31,400 nucleotides of DNA from Lineus longissimus (GCF_910592395.1 NW_027020280.1:1-31400); one strand, 5' to 3'. Shown: positions 1 through 10,112, numbered from the stretch's first letter. Numbers and translations are program-made. Notes: generated by a model from the sequence alone, not told the origin.

Positions 1-24
1 CTTCACTGGGAATCTAATGAATGA

Positions 25-156
25 TAGAATATATGTATTGTGGTGTCTGGTTCTTAGGGGTTTCTAAGCTATTTTGAGACAAAAAGGCCTGTAAGGGCTT
101 TTGTCAAAATAGCTTCAAAATACCTATATTCCTACCACCACAATACATATATTCTA
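25..156. mobile_element. Palindromic MITE-like element
   Basis: A 132-bp imperfect palindrome. The outer 21 bp (starting TAGAATATATG) are repeated perfectly in inverted orientation at the right end. Further in, AAGCTATTTTG pairs with CAAAATAGCTT around a GGCCTGTAAGGGC centre. There is no coding capacity. The shape fits a non-autonomous DNA transposon (MITE) or foldback element. The family is not recognised and no clear target-site duplication is visible. Confidence 0.7.
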
Positions 157-490
157 CATCACTATCTTTTAGTTAACTGGAAACTGAACTGAAACGTCGC
201 CTCCTCATCCGTTCTGCTGTCGTCGTTATCAAAATTATATACATATATATATATCATACTTCATTTTCATGAATGATATCGATTGTGCACATGAGCACCT
301 ATTAAACAAATCTCGGGATATTTTATACATTTGACTTCGTTGATATTATTACCTACAAGCTTTGTGGCGTGCCCTGACGGACTAACATAAGGTCACTAGT
401 CACGGATGTAGTCACTTGTCGTTACGAAGGGGATAGTTGGTGAACATCCTTATGGTACTGAGCTTGCATTTCCTTATTTCGCGATCTCTT

Positions 491-790
491 TGGCGCGACC
501 CTGCCCATGCCAATTTTCACCCTGCCACTCACCAAGAAGGAAGGAAGACTCTCAAGTTGAACTGGCGCGACTCTGTCCATGCCAAGTTTCACCCTGCCAC
601 CCACCATGAAGAAGGACGACCCCAAGTTGAACTGGTCGACTATGTCCATGCGAGTTTTACCTGCCATCCACCAAGAAGGAAGGACGATACCAAGTGGTAC
701 TGGCGCGACATAGCCGTGTTCTCGCACGACTCTGTCCATGCCATGTTTCAACCAATAGTCAACCGAGAAGAAAGGACGACTTCAAAACGT
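491..790. repeat. ~70-bp degenerate minisatellite
   Basis: Four head-to-tail units begin at about 491, 563, 633 and 700, each opening with TGGCGCGAC or TGGTCGAC. They share the blocks GTCCATGCCA, TTTCACCCTGCCA and AAGAAGGA. The spacing is 72, 70, 67 and about 85 bp. Both strands stay open across the array (437-883 plus, 422-751 minus), because a repeat whose period is near a multiple of three easily lacks stops. I do not call either strand a gene. Confidence 0.75.
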
Positions 791-1711
791 AATGACGGGA
801 TTCTATGCGCCACCCCGTCTTTATATACAACGATGTCTATCAAACGGCCATCTCACGGTAGAGTATTCAGCCCTGTACCATGAGGATGCACCAATGAAAC
901 CTGGGGAACGTCTTTATTAGGACCCGGTATAATTCTCCCCCAGAAAGACCTATAAGTGACAGAGTCCCGATGTCGGAAAATCGCTACAGGAGAAAAATTC
1001 ATAGTGTCCATAGGGGGGCTGAAAATTGAAGGATTTTCAAATTTTTTTCCCAACAAATATGCGAAAAATATTACTTTCCACCTAGAATTAATCAAAATTT
1101 CGCAAACTATCATTAAGTACTTCCTTGCGACAATCATTTGTGAAGCTTTCAAAACCTTTGGCTGATTTATTTGACCATAAATTAGCAAAATCCAAACATT
1201 TTAGTGTTTGCATATACAATGCACAGGAGGCTAATTGCCAGATTAATTCACACCAATCTCAAACAATAGGAATGATGGAGTCTCCCTCTATTCAAAACAG
1301 AATGTGCCAGGCCTGCCATTGCTGGTAATGTTCTACATAATGCTCCTCGAAAAATCTTTTCAATCCATCATCGATCGACGTCATAATAGATCAAGATGGG
1401 GTCCAAGATGACCGGTTCGAAATTTCGCTCCGGCTAATAGTGTTTAAAATCATCTCACATTTCAATGGAATACGCCGTGTGTCGAAATAAGAGACTATAA
1501 GGTAAAAGTGCATTCGTAAGGAAAGTTTTCGAGGCCATCGTCAGACTGCCCTAAAACTTGCGGTGTCTTTTTGGACATTGGGAAAAAAGACTCTGTATAG
1601 GTCCAATAGCACTCTATACGCATGTGCATGTATATATGTACATTGGCCTGCATGTACATTCAACCGTAGTATTAGTATACCAACTACATCGCCAAGCAAT
1701 CGTTCCGCAAC
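791..1711. other. Gene-free interval
   Basis: I see no supported gene, repeat or RNA here. Short ORFs (853-1188 minus, 956-1165 plus, 1125-1328 plus) have no recognisable motif and overlap one another on both strands. Part of the right end may be the 5' leader of the LINE remnant that starts at 1712. Confidence 0.5.
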
Positions 1712-3060
1712 ATGTCCTTAAGTGAGAAGTCGCACACGCCGAGGCTATCAGGCGAGAAATGCAAATCTGATCAGCGCTCACCGCAGGACGGATTTGGCAG
1801 TCCACCGTCGAAACTGACCCGCCATGACGGCGAACAATCAGAAAACAGCTTCATTGGAGAAAACGAAATGCGAAGTGCGAACAGTGGTGAACTGAATAAG
1901 TGTGAAACGCAACAGAACAGCTGGTACACGTATGACGACGAAAAATATATCGAGGACCCGGTTCTTACATATGTCCTTTTTGGAATGCAGACTGGCACGA
2001 TAGAAAATGTAAAAAATGCCGCAGTGGGCTTCTTTACAAATGATAAAATCAAAATCGCTAAAAACAAACTATGGAACGAGGATTTGCAGATCGGTGATAC
2101 AATCGGCAACTGGCAGAGTCGAAAAACCTATTCGATAAGATCAGAGGAAGAAGCTAATGTCGTTGATATTATCACTGCTCTGAGAAAGCTGGACAAATGT
2201 GGCAAGACTCCCAAAATCATGATTTCGGCTCTAAGGTTGTCGGAAATCCCGAGATCCCCCCAGAAGACCTAAATAATATTACGTTGGCAGACAGGCTTTA
2301 CGAATTAGAGACGAAATTTACTAACATAAAGGAAGTGCTAGAAAAAAAACGTGAGTGGAACGCAGAGACTGAACAAACGAATATCGGACTCGGCTGATCA
2401 GGATGTTGACGAGAGTCCTCTGACGTACGCAAACATTATCAGTGCTGTGAAACCGGCAGTAGGAACAAAGGCTGCAGATCAAGTCAATACGTCCTACAGT
2501 TCAATATATAAAACAAGCAGTGATTCCGGTGTCTGTCGTGGATACTCGCGAGGCAGGGGAAGAGGGAGCCGTGGGGGCCGAGGGCTAGGTGCCGACAAGC
2601 TCCTCACGGTCCCAGCGGTTCATAATCTCAGACGGACGAATAGTACGGAATCGGTCCGGAGCAGTAGCTAAAACCAGTCGGCTGTGACCGACGACGGATT
2701 TGCATTATCACGCTACGAACAGAAAAAGTCGATACGTGTAGAGAAAAAAAGACAACGCTTCATAACTGGTAGCGGGAAAGCAGGCTCGAAAGTAAAAGGT
2801 GGTCCTGAACCAGACAGAGACCTCTTCATATACAGACTTGATAAGGATACAACAGATGTCGATATGAGGGAATTTGTAGAAGAGCTCAAAATGTGAGATT
2901 CGGGAGCTGAAGTGTGTTTCACATGTAGACGCTGTATTCAAATCGTACGGTAGCGAAGAGCGAGTTTAGTAAGCTAATCGATGAACAAATATGGCCGGAG
3001 GGCGTAAGAGTTAGAAAATACAATATGCCGATGAAGCAAAAGAAAAAAACCGATAATGAG
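1712..3060 (+). pseudogene. LINE ORF1-like protein, broken
   Basis: In active LINEs ORF1 encodes an RNA-binding chaperone that packages element RNA. The pieces read in sequence as a polar N-terminus, a stretch containing WYTYDDEKYIEDPVLTYVLF, a LDKCGKTPKIMI block, a LADRLYELETK coiled-coil-like heptad stretch (about 2285-2370), an arginine/glycine RGG box (about 2541-2590) and a RDLFIYRLDKDTTDVD block followed by IDEQIWPEGVRVRKY near 2980. The frame moves from 2 to 1 and back to 2, with an in-frame TAA at 2669 and TGA at 2894. The block order resembles ORF1 proteins I associate with L1/Tx1-like elements of aquatic invertebrates. That assignment is from memory of the family pattern. Confidence 0.65.
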
Positions 3061-3095
3061 TAAAAACAATACATGTGTATTTTTGATTAGTATGC

Positions 3096-3840
3096 TTGTT
3101 AGTGACAACCTACAACTCTCAAGGCCTTGGGGCCGGCAGGATGAATTACATCCAAAAGTTACTACACGAGTCAAACTTTGTCTTGATACAGGAGCATTGG
3201 CAGTTCAGCGACGGGCTTCTTAGATTCGAGAGGGAACTAGATAAATGTTGTTGTTATGGGGTGAGCGGCATGAACGAAACGGAGTTACTCGTTGGGAGAC
3301 CATACGGGGGCGCTGCTATACTTTGGAAAAATAGTATTAAGGTTAAGGTAATACCAGTAAAAATGGACTCAAAGCGAATATGTGCGGTCATCGCTGCACA
3401 TGCCAATCACAGATGTCTGATAATGAATGCGTACATGCCTGGCGAAGATAAAGTTGATGAATACCTTGAAACATTACAAAGTATGAGCGCACTATGCGCT
3501 ACAGAACATTTTAACAGCATTATTCTCGGTGGTGACTTTAATGTGGACAGACTTCGTATATTCAGTAGAAATACCCAAATATTGGAAGGGTTCATAGGCA
3601 ACGAGTCGCTTAAATCTACAAGTAGCGGGCCAAATATAGATTACACGTTTGAAAGCAAGGCAAACTTTGCCCGGTCCAAAATCGATCATTTTTTCGTGTC
3701 TGAGGGTATGGTCCCGAACGTTTTATTAAACATGTGAAGTACGTCACGAGGTTGACAACCTGTCAGATCACTCCCCAATGCTGCTGACAACGGATATAAG
3801 TATTGAATATGAGGCGGACAATGGAGCAGAAGTGAGAAAT
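3096..3840 (+). pseudogene. LINE endonuclease (EEP family) domain, truncated ORF2
   Basis: This is the N-terminal endonuclease that nicks target DNA in LINE retrotransposition. Visible catalytic signatures are TTYNSQGL near the start (metal-binding Asn), LIQEHW (Glu33), GGDFNVD (Asp147, Asn149) and SKIDHFFVS (Asp197-His198). The frame closes with TGA at 3735-3737. The final SDHSP motif, with the last catalytic Asp-His, lies just beyond in another frame at about 3760-3780. Linker sequence continues to about 3870 and then homology stops. The reverse transcriptase that should follow is absent. The ORF opens on a non-ATG codon, so the true start is unclear. Confidence 0.85.
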
Positions 3841-4050
3841 GAACCGGTGTAAAAGAAATGCAAGTCCGCCCGGAACCAAGGAAGGTAGGACTTTGATTAC
3901 TGGGGGACTTAGATTTCTTTTACAACAGTGACAGAAATTGAGGTCCCCGTAACCAATGTCCGTACCCACTTAAATTACATACGCATGTACTACGGTATTT
4001 AATAGAACATGCGTTCAAATATTTAAAGTTTTGGGATGTCTGCCAGCCAA

Positions 4051-4132
4051 TCCCCCATAGTGTAGTGGTCATGGTCCCTGCCTAGTAAGCAGAAACCGCT
4101 GGTTCGAGTCCCGCTCGGTCTATTCTTTTTTT
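4051..4132 (+). tRNA. tRNA-Thr(AGT)-like sequence, probably pseudogene or SINE head
   Basis: An A box (TAGTGTAGTGG, 4058) and a perfect B box (GGTTCGAGTCC, 4101) are 43 bp apart, as in a tRNA. A 4-bp anticodon stem (CTGC/GCAG) encloses the 7-nt loop CTAGTAA, giving anticodon AGT (Thr). A T7 run at 4126-4132 is a Pol III terminator. The acceptor stem does not pair well (TCCCCCA against TCGGTCT) and the T stem has one mismatch. A decayed tRNA gene or tRNA-derived SINE is therefore more likely than a working tRNA. Confidence 0.5.
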
Positions 4133-4350
4133 GTTTATTTCTCTTCATTACATCTTGCATAATCGATTACAATCATTCGAGTGACTCAACATTCAATCAT
4201 GATCATCAGTGTAGCCCGACCTATAAAACGCAAGTGTTTTGAGATACCCATAATTTTTTAGGGTCCAGTCCCGTGCGTACTGAATATAACCACTAAACCT
4301 CCTTCAGAGAAAAACTGTGTTGCGCTCAGTCAACTACAATACAAATCATG

Positions 4351-4533
4351 TACAGTAGAACCTCTCTAATACGGACAACTGTGGGACTGACATATGATGT
4401 CCTTATTAGAGAGGTGTCCTGATTAGAGAGGTCGAATTGAACAACCAATTTGGGACCAAAACTAGTGTCCTTTATAATTTATAGACAGGTTGTCCTTAAT
4501 AGAGAGGTGTCCGCTAAGGGAGGTTCCACTGTA
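4351..4533. mobile_element. Tigger/pogo-like MITE, copy 1
   Basis: A 183-bp element bounded by TA dinucleotides with inverted ends TACAGTAGAACC and GGTTCCACTGTA. The interior carries repeated AGAGAGGTGTCC/GGACA words. The reverse complement of the whole element aligns with the copy at 18509-18687. A TA target duplication with a CAGT-type terminus is typical of the pogo/Tigger branch of Tc1/mariner. No transposase is encoded, so it would depend on a transposase supplied elsewhere. Confidence 0.8.
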
Positions 4534-4604
4534 TTAAATCAGGTTGTTGATACGTTGTTGGCCTTGGAATGAGCATACCGGTAATCAATCTGGTTCTGGT
4601 TCCA

Positions 4605-4680
4605 TCATTCATGATTTCATGATTCCATAATCCATCATCCATGATTCCATGATTCCATAATCCATCATCATTCCATCCAT
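4605..4680. repeat. CCATGATTCCATAATCCATCAT minisatellite
   Basis: A short tandem array of the words CATGATTCCA and TAATCCATCAT repeats about three times with imperfect spacing. It lies directly between the Tigger-like MITE and the next palindrome. There is no coding role. Confidence 0.65.
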
Positions 4681-4720
4681 GTGATTTGAGCAAGGAAACT
4701 AAACTGCTCCCCCAGCCACC

Positions 4721-4862
4721 CAGGCCAGAGACCACGAAAATCCCACAAACCAATGCATCAGACACCCAAGAGAACATAGCCTAAGAAATAAATTCTTAGG
4801 AGCACTATGTTCTCTTGGGTGTCTATTGCTGGTATAGCTGGGATTTTTTGGTCTCTGGCCTC
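4721..4862. repeat. Imperfect palindrome / foldback
   Basis: GGCCAGAGACCA...CCTAAGAA on the left is mirrored by TTCTTAGG...GGTCTCTGGCC on the right. The best-paired core is ACACCCAAGAGAACATAG at about 4759-4778. The central spacer is only a few bases, so the region could form a 60-bp-plus hairpin. It is probably a MITE or foldback remnant. No flanking duplication was identified. Confidence 0.65.
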
Positions 4863-4949
4863 CTCAGGCAGCTGCTCAGCCTTCCTCGACCTCAGATCCA
4901 AGAAGTACTAAAAAATAACTAGGCCTGCCTAGTATTGATGCCTCCTGTC

Positions 4950-5093
4950 ATAGGCCCCTGAATGCTAATTAGCGGGATTATCGGGCTAAACAATGGGAAT
5001 AACTAGGAAATAATATAACTCCCTGTATATTATTTCCTAGCTAATCCCATTGTTTAGCTCGATAATCCCGCTAATTAGCATTCAGGGGCCTAT
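4950..5093. mobile_element. 144-bp near-perfect palindromic element
   Basis: ATAGGCCCCTGAATGC at the left end is exactly mirrored by GCATTCAGGGGCCTAT at the right. Pairing continues almost without break to the TAGGAAATAATA/TATTATTTCCTA inner arms around a 12-bp loop. CCTCCTGT lies immediately left and CTCCTCCTGT immediately right of the element, which may be a slipped target duplication. The low divergence between arms suggests a recent insertion or gene conversion between arms. Confidence 0.75.
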
Positions 5094-5668
5094 GCTCCTC
5101 CTGTATTGATATCCCAACATGTCCAATTGACCAATGTTTATGCAGTGGTGGTTTCAATGATTATTAATGACATCAATGAAGATGTACGCATGCGCACCAT
5201 ACATTTTAAGGAAGCGCGGAATTTGAATGCCTCGCATATTTTTGCGCTTTTGTGCCGAAGAATTGGATATAATTTATTGGAAAGGTCTACATTATTGCAA
5301 AGCCTAGATCTTCAAGATCAATTCGAATCGAAAACAATTTGATTTCAGACATCAACAGATGGGGATATCAACTTCTTAGAGCGGTCAAACTGTGCTCAAT
5401 ATATGAAAATCTCAAAACATACCGCCAGCCTTTCCGGTACTGCACATCAAGATTGTCGTTACCTGAACGTTCTGGCGTAATCTGAGTGTCTGAATAAATT
5501 TTCTCCATCAATTTTCTTCGCTCGATGTCTACCATGTCGATGAAAAAGGAATGTTCATCTCTACGGTCCTATTGACAACACTCAGTTTGGGGCATGTACC
5601 ACATTGCCCTAATTTGTTCATGGGTGCATTGAATGAACTATTTCATATTTCATGTTTCGTGTTTTCAG
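5094..5668. other. Gene-free interval
   Basis: The 78-codon ORF at 5106-5342 has no recognisable motif. The rest looks like intron or intergenic sequence upstream of the SAM-coding exon at 5669. No repeat was noticed. Confidence 0.4.
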
Positions 5669-5802
5669 CTGTTGAATCTGATCTGCCTACGTCTACGGAT
5701 ACAAGAGCAAATGTTGTCCATTGGACGAAGGAGGAGGTCAACCATTGGCTACATGAAATGGACAGTCTTACAGAAGATGACATTTCTGTCTTCTTGATTA
5801 AG
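5669..5802 (+). pseudogene. Exon with first half of a SAM domain
   Basis: A good acceptor (GTGTTTTCAG) precedes an open reading whose end, VVHWTKEEVNHWLHEMDSL followed by TEDDISVFLI, matches the first two helices of a sterile alpha motif (W-[ST]-x-E-E-V-x-x-W-L pattern). SAM domains mediate protein or RNA binding. A possible donor follows as ATTAA|GTGAAT. With that donor, joining to the matching second half at 10113 gives an immediate stop. Either the gene is broken or the true donor is different. An upstream exon is implied but not found. Confidence 0.55.
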
Positions 5803-6341
5803 TGAATTTGATTTTCTAATTCTAAAATACCTTGGTAACGTAAAGTCAACTTTTAAATGGAAAATGCATAAGCCTCGTTCTGAGAGCGGAGTGTTTTGGA
5901 CACGCAACCAAGATGCTCTACCAAAGTTCCCTCGGGTTGCACTAAAATGTGGAAACCATGCACACGTCACGTCAATGGAATTTCAGCTCACTTCAGAAGT
6001 TTGAGGCTCTCAAAACACTGCTTCAAACACAAATCAGTCAAGGAAGCATCAACCACCCTAAGTTATTTAATGAGCACTACACATATTTGCCGAGAAAAAC
6101 GCTCCAAATAGCCCATTTGCGCGGATTTTAGCATCACTTTGAGCGAGCCGATGCGGACTTCCTATGCGCGCTGTACAAAATGTACATGTCTCATTTTCTG
6201 CAACGTTGCCGTAACATAATGTAAACAACGGCGCTACCGGCGCTCCGGCCGGGCCGGCGATGGATGGAATTTGCCAAATTCGCACATATTCAAGTTATTT
6301 TCGTGGCCTATCTTTTTAAGTTTGAGGTATTTTAGAATAGA
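5803..6341. other. Intervening sequence before the transposase-like gene
   Basis: No supported gene. It contains short overlapping ORFs without motifs and a GC-rich patch at about 6225-6260 (GGCGCTACCGGCGCTCCGGCC) that might be promoter-proximal for the gene starting at 6675. That is only a composition argument. Confidence 0.3.
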
Positions 6342-6408
6342 AATTGAACCCTCGGCTTCGGACCTTGGTTGAGTAACTCAACCAAGGTCCTCCGCCTCGG
6401 GTTCAATT
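6342..6408. repeat. 67-bp hairpin palindrome
   Basis: AATTGAACCCTCGG... is mirrored by ...CCTCGGGTTCAATT about the centre GTTGAGTAACTCAAC at 6375, with arms of about 33 bp and very few mismatches. It sits about 270 bp upstream of the transposase-like start codon. It could be a small MITE or, as transcribed leader, a strong RNA hairpin. Confidence 0.7.
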
Positions 6409-6674
6409 CCTTAATCCATCATCTTGCTTTTTTCCCTCAGGTGGCCCTTTTGTTTTGTTGAAAATCCATTGAACTAATTTATCGTAGGTGAATGTGTGTT
6501 GTCTTTTGTCATCGTGGCCTGCAACGCATTTTTGGTGTGGGCCTTTGAAAATAGACTTAGGTCCCCTTGTATTACTCATTTCAGACTTTCCTGAACTGCC
6601 TGCATGGTGACGTGTTTCTTGTCTGACTTCGAGACTGGTTAATTGAATAGCACTCAACTGATTAGTAGATCATC

Positions 6675-9600
6675 ATGGCTGATGAACAACAGCGACGACT
6701 TCATCATTTGTACACATGCCCAGGGTGTGGTATACAGAAGTTTACCCTCTTGAAATTAGTTCAACACATTGGTATAGCACATCAGCACGAGGCAAATTTC
6801 ACCATAATATGTAGATTTGGAAAATGCCATCTCCCATTCCAGAACTATCGGTCTTATGTTACGCACCTATATAAAAAACACATTGACTTATTCAAACAAG
6901 ACTCATTCGAAAGGCCTGTTGAAGAAAATATGGTTCCTGCTAGTGATACTGATGATATTAATAATGTTATGGATACTGGTGATGACGATTTTCCAGTTGT
7001 TCGAGAGGATACTTTTGATCTTCATGCCGCTCTTGAAGGATTCAAGGAGCACGTATGTTTGTTCATCATAAAGCTTCAAGAAAAGCATGCTCTTCCTCGG
7101 AACACCCACAGAACTGTTATGGAGGAGTTCAAATTTTTGTTAAAATTCTTCTCTGGAAATTATAGTAAGATGATTAAGTCTCACCTGACAAATAAAGGTT
7201 ACAACTTTGAGGAGGATGATAAACTCCTTGACCTACTGTCAGATGATAATGTCTTCCTCAAGTCATTGGAGTGTGTCACTTCAGACTATGAAGTTATTAA
7301 ATATTTCACGGATCACTTTAACCTTGTAAAACCTGTTGAGATCACACTTGGCTCTGATAACAATGGTAAACCCCAAACTTATCAGTATGTTCCTATCCTC
7401 GATGTTCTTAAGAATCTTCTTAACGAAGAAGACGTTTGGAGTGACTTCTGGAGTGGTGCTAATTCTGTTAATACTGATCAAGACAAATTGCTTGATTATG
7501 TGGATGGTGAGTTGTGCAAGGATCACATTCTACTCAAGGAGAAGGATTCAATCAGACTCCATTTGTATAACGATTAATTCCAAATTGTAAATCCTCTTGG
7601 ATCACAGAAAAAAATCCACAAAATTAGTGCATTTTACTTTGTCTTGGGTAATCTGAACTCCAAGTATAGGACCCAGCTAAGGCATATTAACTTACTAATG
7701 TTGGTGCCTCATCGCCTCATTCAAAGTGGGCGTTACAGTTATGGAGACGTATTAAAGGTTCTGATTGATGATTTGAAAATTCTTGAAGTGGAAGGCATTA
7801 CTGTTGAACAAGGCAGCGTCATTCATCGACTTCATGGTGGGGTGGCTACCATATCTTGTGATAATTTGTCTGCCCATTCCTTAGGAGGCTTCAGCTGTTC
7901 GTTTTCAACTGGACGAATTTGTCGATTCTGTATGGTTTTACATGGCCAGTTAAATAAGTTCCATTGTGAGGAGAAGGTACGGTTGAGAACCTCTGAAAGT
8001 CTCTTGCGGCAGCAGAAGGAGGTCTTGAAGGATCCTAAGAATTCAAAGTTGTATGGAGTGAAAGGCAAGTGTCCTTTCCAAGAGCTGGGCTACTTTGACA
8101 CTCTAATGTCGTTTCCGCCAGACATTATGCATGACCTACTGGAAGGAGTAGTACCATTATTATTGAAGCTACTTTTGCAGGAACTTGTGTCCTCCAAAAT
8201 TCTGAGACTGGATGAACTTAATTACTGCATTGATACATTCCAATATGGCCCTTCAGATAAACCATGCAAGCCAGTTCAAATACCAAAGACTGTTCTGAAG
8301 GACGGGACCATCCCTGGGACGGCCTCTCAGAAGTGGTGCCTTTTCAGGCTGTTTCCATATTTTCTCGCTTCCACGATTGGTCTGCCGCCTACAAGGAACC
8401 CACATTGGCTGCTTTATCTTGAGCTCCGAGAGATTGTGGAGATAGTGATTGCCCCAGCTCTACGAAAGAGTTTGCTTGGTTACCTCAAATTACTTATAGA
8501 TGGATTTCTTAAAAGGTATAGCAAGCTTTACCCAAGAAACTTCACCCCAAAGGTGCATTTCCTGATGCACTACCCGCGGTTGATTGCACTGTTTGGAAAC
8601 CTTCGTTCACTCTGGGTGATGCGTTTTGAGGGTGAGTCAAATGAGTCCAATTTAAAATGTGGTTTAGTTTTAAGTTCATAGTGTTTCATATATTTCATAT
8701 CATACTGGTGTGGTAATGGTACCGTACTCAATCCAAATGCCCTTACTACTACTAACAATACTACATCAGTTTGTTCAAAAGTGAAAATTTAAAGACTTTT
8801 CTTAAATATTTTGAAAATAGTATTAGCAATACACGTGAAGTAATGTCTGTAGTATGGAGACTATTTTATTCCTTACACCTATCAGACATCCACATCGTTT
8901 GTGACTCTGGAGGCTGTAGAAAATCTGTTCAGATAATAAGTCTACATATGTATGATTTGATAACGTTACACTTACAGAGTGTATTTTGAGAAATTTGTGA
9001 AAGTTGCTGAGAGTCCAGTCAGGGGGTGCAGTAAAGACTAACAATAATATAGGGACTGCACGAATTTTTTTCTCGTTCATTTTTTCGTCCCCTTGTCGAT
9101 ACATGTAAGTCCTAGATTCTGAGTACTGCTCATTCATTCTTGGCACATGAGTAGATGGACACAAAACAGTAATAACCTGACCATATTTCATCTAGGAGAA
9201 ATACACTATGCCCTGCGAGCAGAAAATGTCCAAAATCAATAGTTAGCCCTCCAGAGTCCCAAATGATGTGGACATTTTTGAAAAATATTCACAAATGGGT
9301 ACAAACTAGTAGTACTAAATCATTCTAGTTCACTGTAGGGAAGCACCGGTACTTCAAGAGAATTGCTGGTGTAATGTGCAATTATAGGAACCCACGCAAA
9401 ACCCTTGCCATGAGGCACCAGCTCTACCAATCGTGGCAGCTTCACTCGAGAGATTTTTTGGGAAAGAACTATTTATCAACTGCTGGAGTTTCGAACACTG
9501 AGTTGGGACAACTCCCCCTGTAGTGCGGAGGGAAATTTTGCCACTTTTAACATCAGCGGATTTGAAGGAATCAATCATGCGTGTCAAACAGATTACCATG

Positions 9601-9894
9601 GATCACAACACTTATTCATCGGGGAAATTTATTGTCGTGGATCTGCTCCATGAGGAAAATATTCCACTGTTCATGAAAGTTGTTTATATATTGCATTGTC
9701 GTGGGCAATGGATCATTTGTGGCAAACTCTACATGGCAGATTCTTTTGACGAGCATGTCCATGGTTTTCGCATCCAGGACTGCAAGTCTTGGCTTGCGAT
9801 CTGTCTGGGCCAAGAAAGAGACTGCCATGGGCTTGATGTATATAAGAACTCCGTTGATGATGAGTGTGTTACCTTGCGGTATAGGCTAATGTAG
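6675..9894 (+). pseudogene. C2H2 / CACTA-like transposase-related gene, two exons, broken
   Basis: One frame runs from ATG 6675 to a donor at 8631 (GAGG|GTGAGT). Splicing to an acceptor at 9338 (CACTGTAG) restores MRFEGKHRYFK across the junction. Residues 15-36 (C15, C18, H31, H36) and 46-69 (C46, C51, H64, H69) form two C2H2 fingers, probably for DNA binding. An acidic linker follows. The body has GNLNSKYRTQL, DNLSAHSLGGF, CRFCMV and, at residue ~483, PPDIMHDLLEGVVP. That last motif recalls the D-x-MH segment of CACTA/EnSpm transposases. The C-terminal exon carries KTLAMRHQLYQSW and ends in VTLRYRLM. Two lesions are visible: an in-frame TAA at 7575-7577, where an acidic codon would be one base away, and a one-base frame change at the C-run 9514-9518. 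The intact form would be about 837 residues. Assignment to the CACTA group is from motif resemblance only. Confidence 0.75.
8632..9338 (+). other. Intron of the transposase-like gene
   Basis: Bounded by GTGAGT and CACTGTAG. Removal joins MRFEG to KHRYFK in frame, which is strong support for it. No coding or repeat content was recognised inside. The ORF at 8771-8989 lies wholly within it and has no motif. Confidence 0.7.
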
Positions 9895-10112
9895 ATAGAA
9901 CAGGTTGGTTAGTATTCTGATCTGATCACATGATAAACCAAATGAAAAATTACGTTTTCGTGATGCTGCCTGTCAACCTCAGGAAGTTAGTGAAGGACTC
10001 GACACTGGTGGTTAATAATTGTTGCAAGACAAAACTGGTTTGGAGCACGTGCTGATATTTAATCTGATCCAAACAAGAACTGGTATAAATCTATCCTAAT
10101 TCTCAATTACAG
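9895..10112. other. Spacer between transposase-like stop and SAM exon
   Basis: No gene or repeat recognised. It ends in the acceptor CTCAATTACAG used by the SAM second-half exon. Confidence 0.4.

Larger units (their letters stand above)
1712..3870 (+). mobile_element. Decayed non-LTR retrotransposon, ORF1 and endonuclease only
   Basis: The interval holds an ORF1-like region (1712-3060) followed by an apurinic-like endonuclease/exonuclease/phosphatase domain (3096-3840) in the order expected for L1/Tx1-type LINEs. Coding similarity fades by about 3870. No reverse transcriptase, poly-A or 3' tail is seen. Stops and frame changes at about 2230-2270, 2390, 2669, 2894 and 3735 show an old, inactive copy. 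The missing piece is the 3' part, the reverse of the usual 5' truncation, so a later deletion or rearrangement is inferred. Confidence 0.8.

Noticed and set aside
437-883. 148-codon plus-strand ORF with repeated WRD..HAxFHPATH blocks
   Set aside because: It is the translation of a ~70-bp minisatellite, the opposite strand is equally open, and there is no splice or domain support.
5896-6131. Overlapping ORFs with a KFEALKTLLQTQ-like stretch
   Set aside because: They are short, lie in two competing frames, and lack splice sites or a recognisable domain.
8771-8989. 72-codon ORF that might continue the transposase-like protein
   Set aside because: It lies inside the intron. Splicing 8631 to 9339 restores MRFEGKHRYFK, whereas this ORF breaks the pattern.
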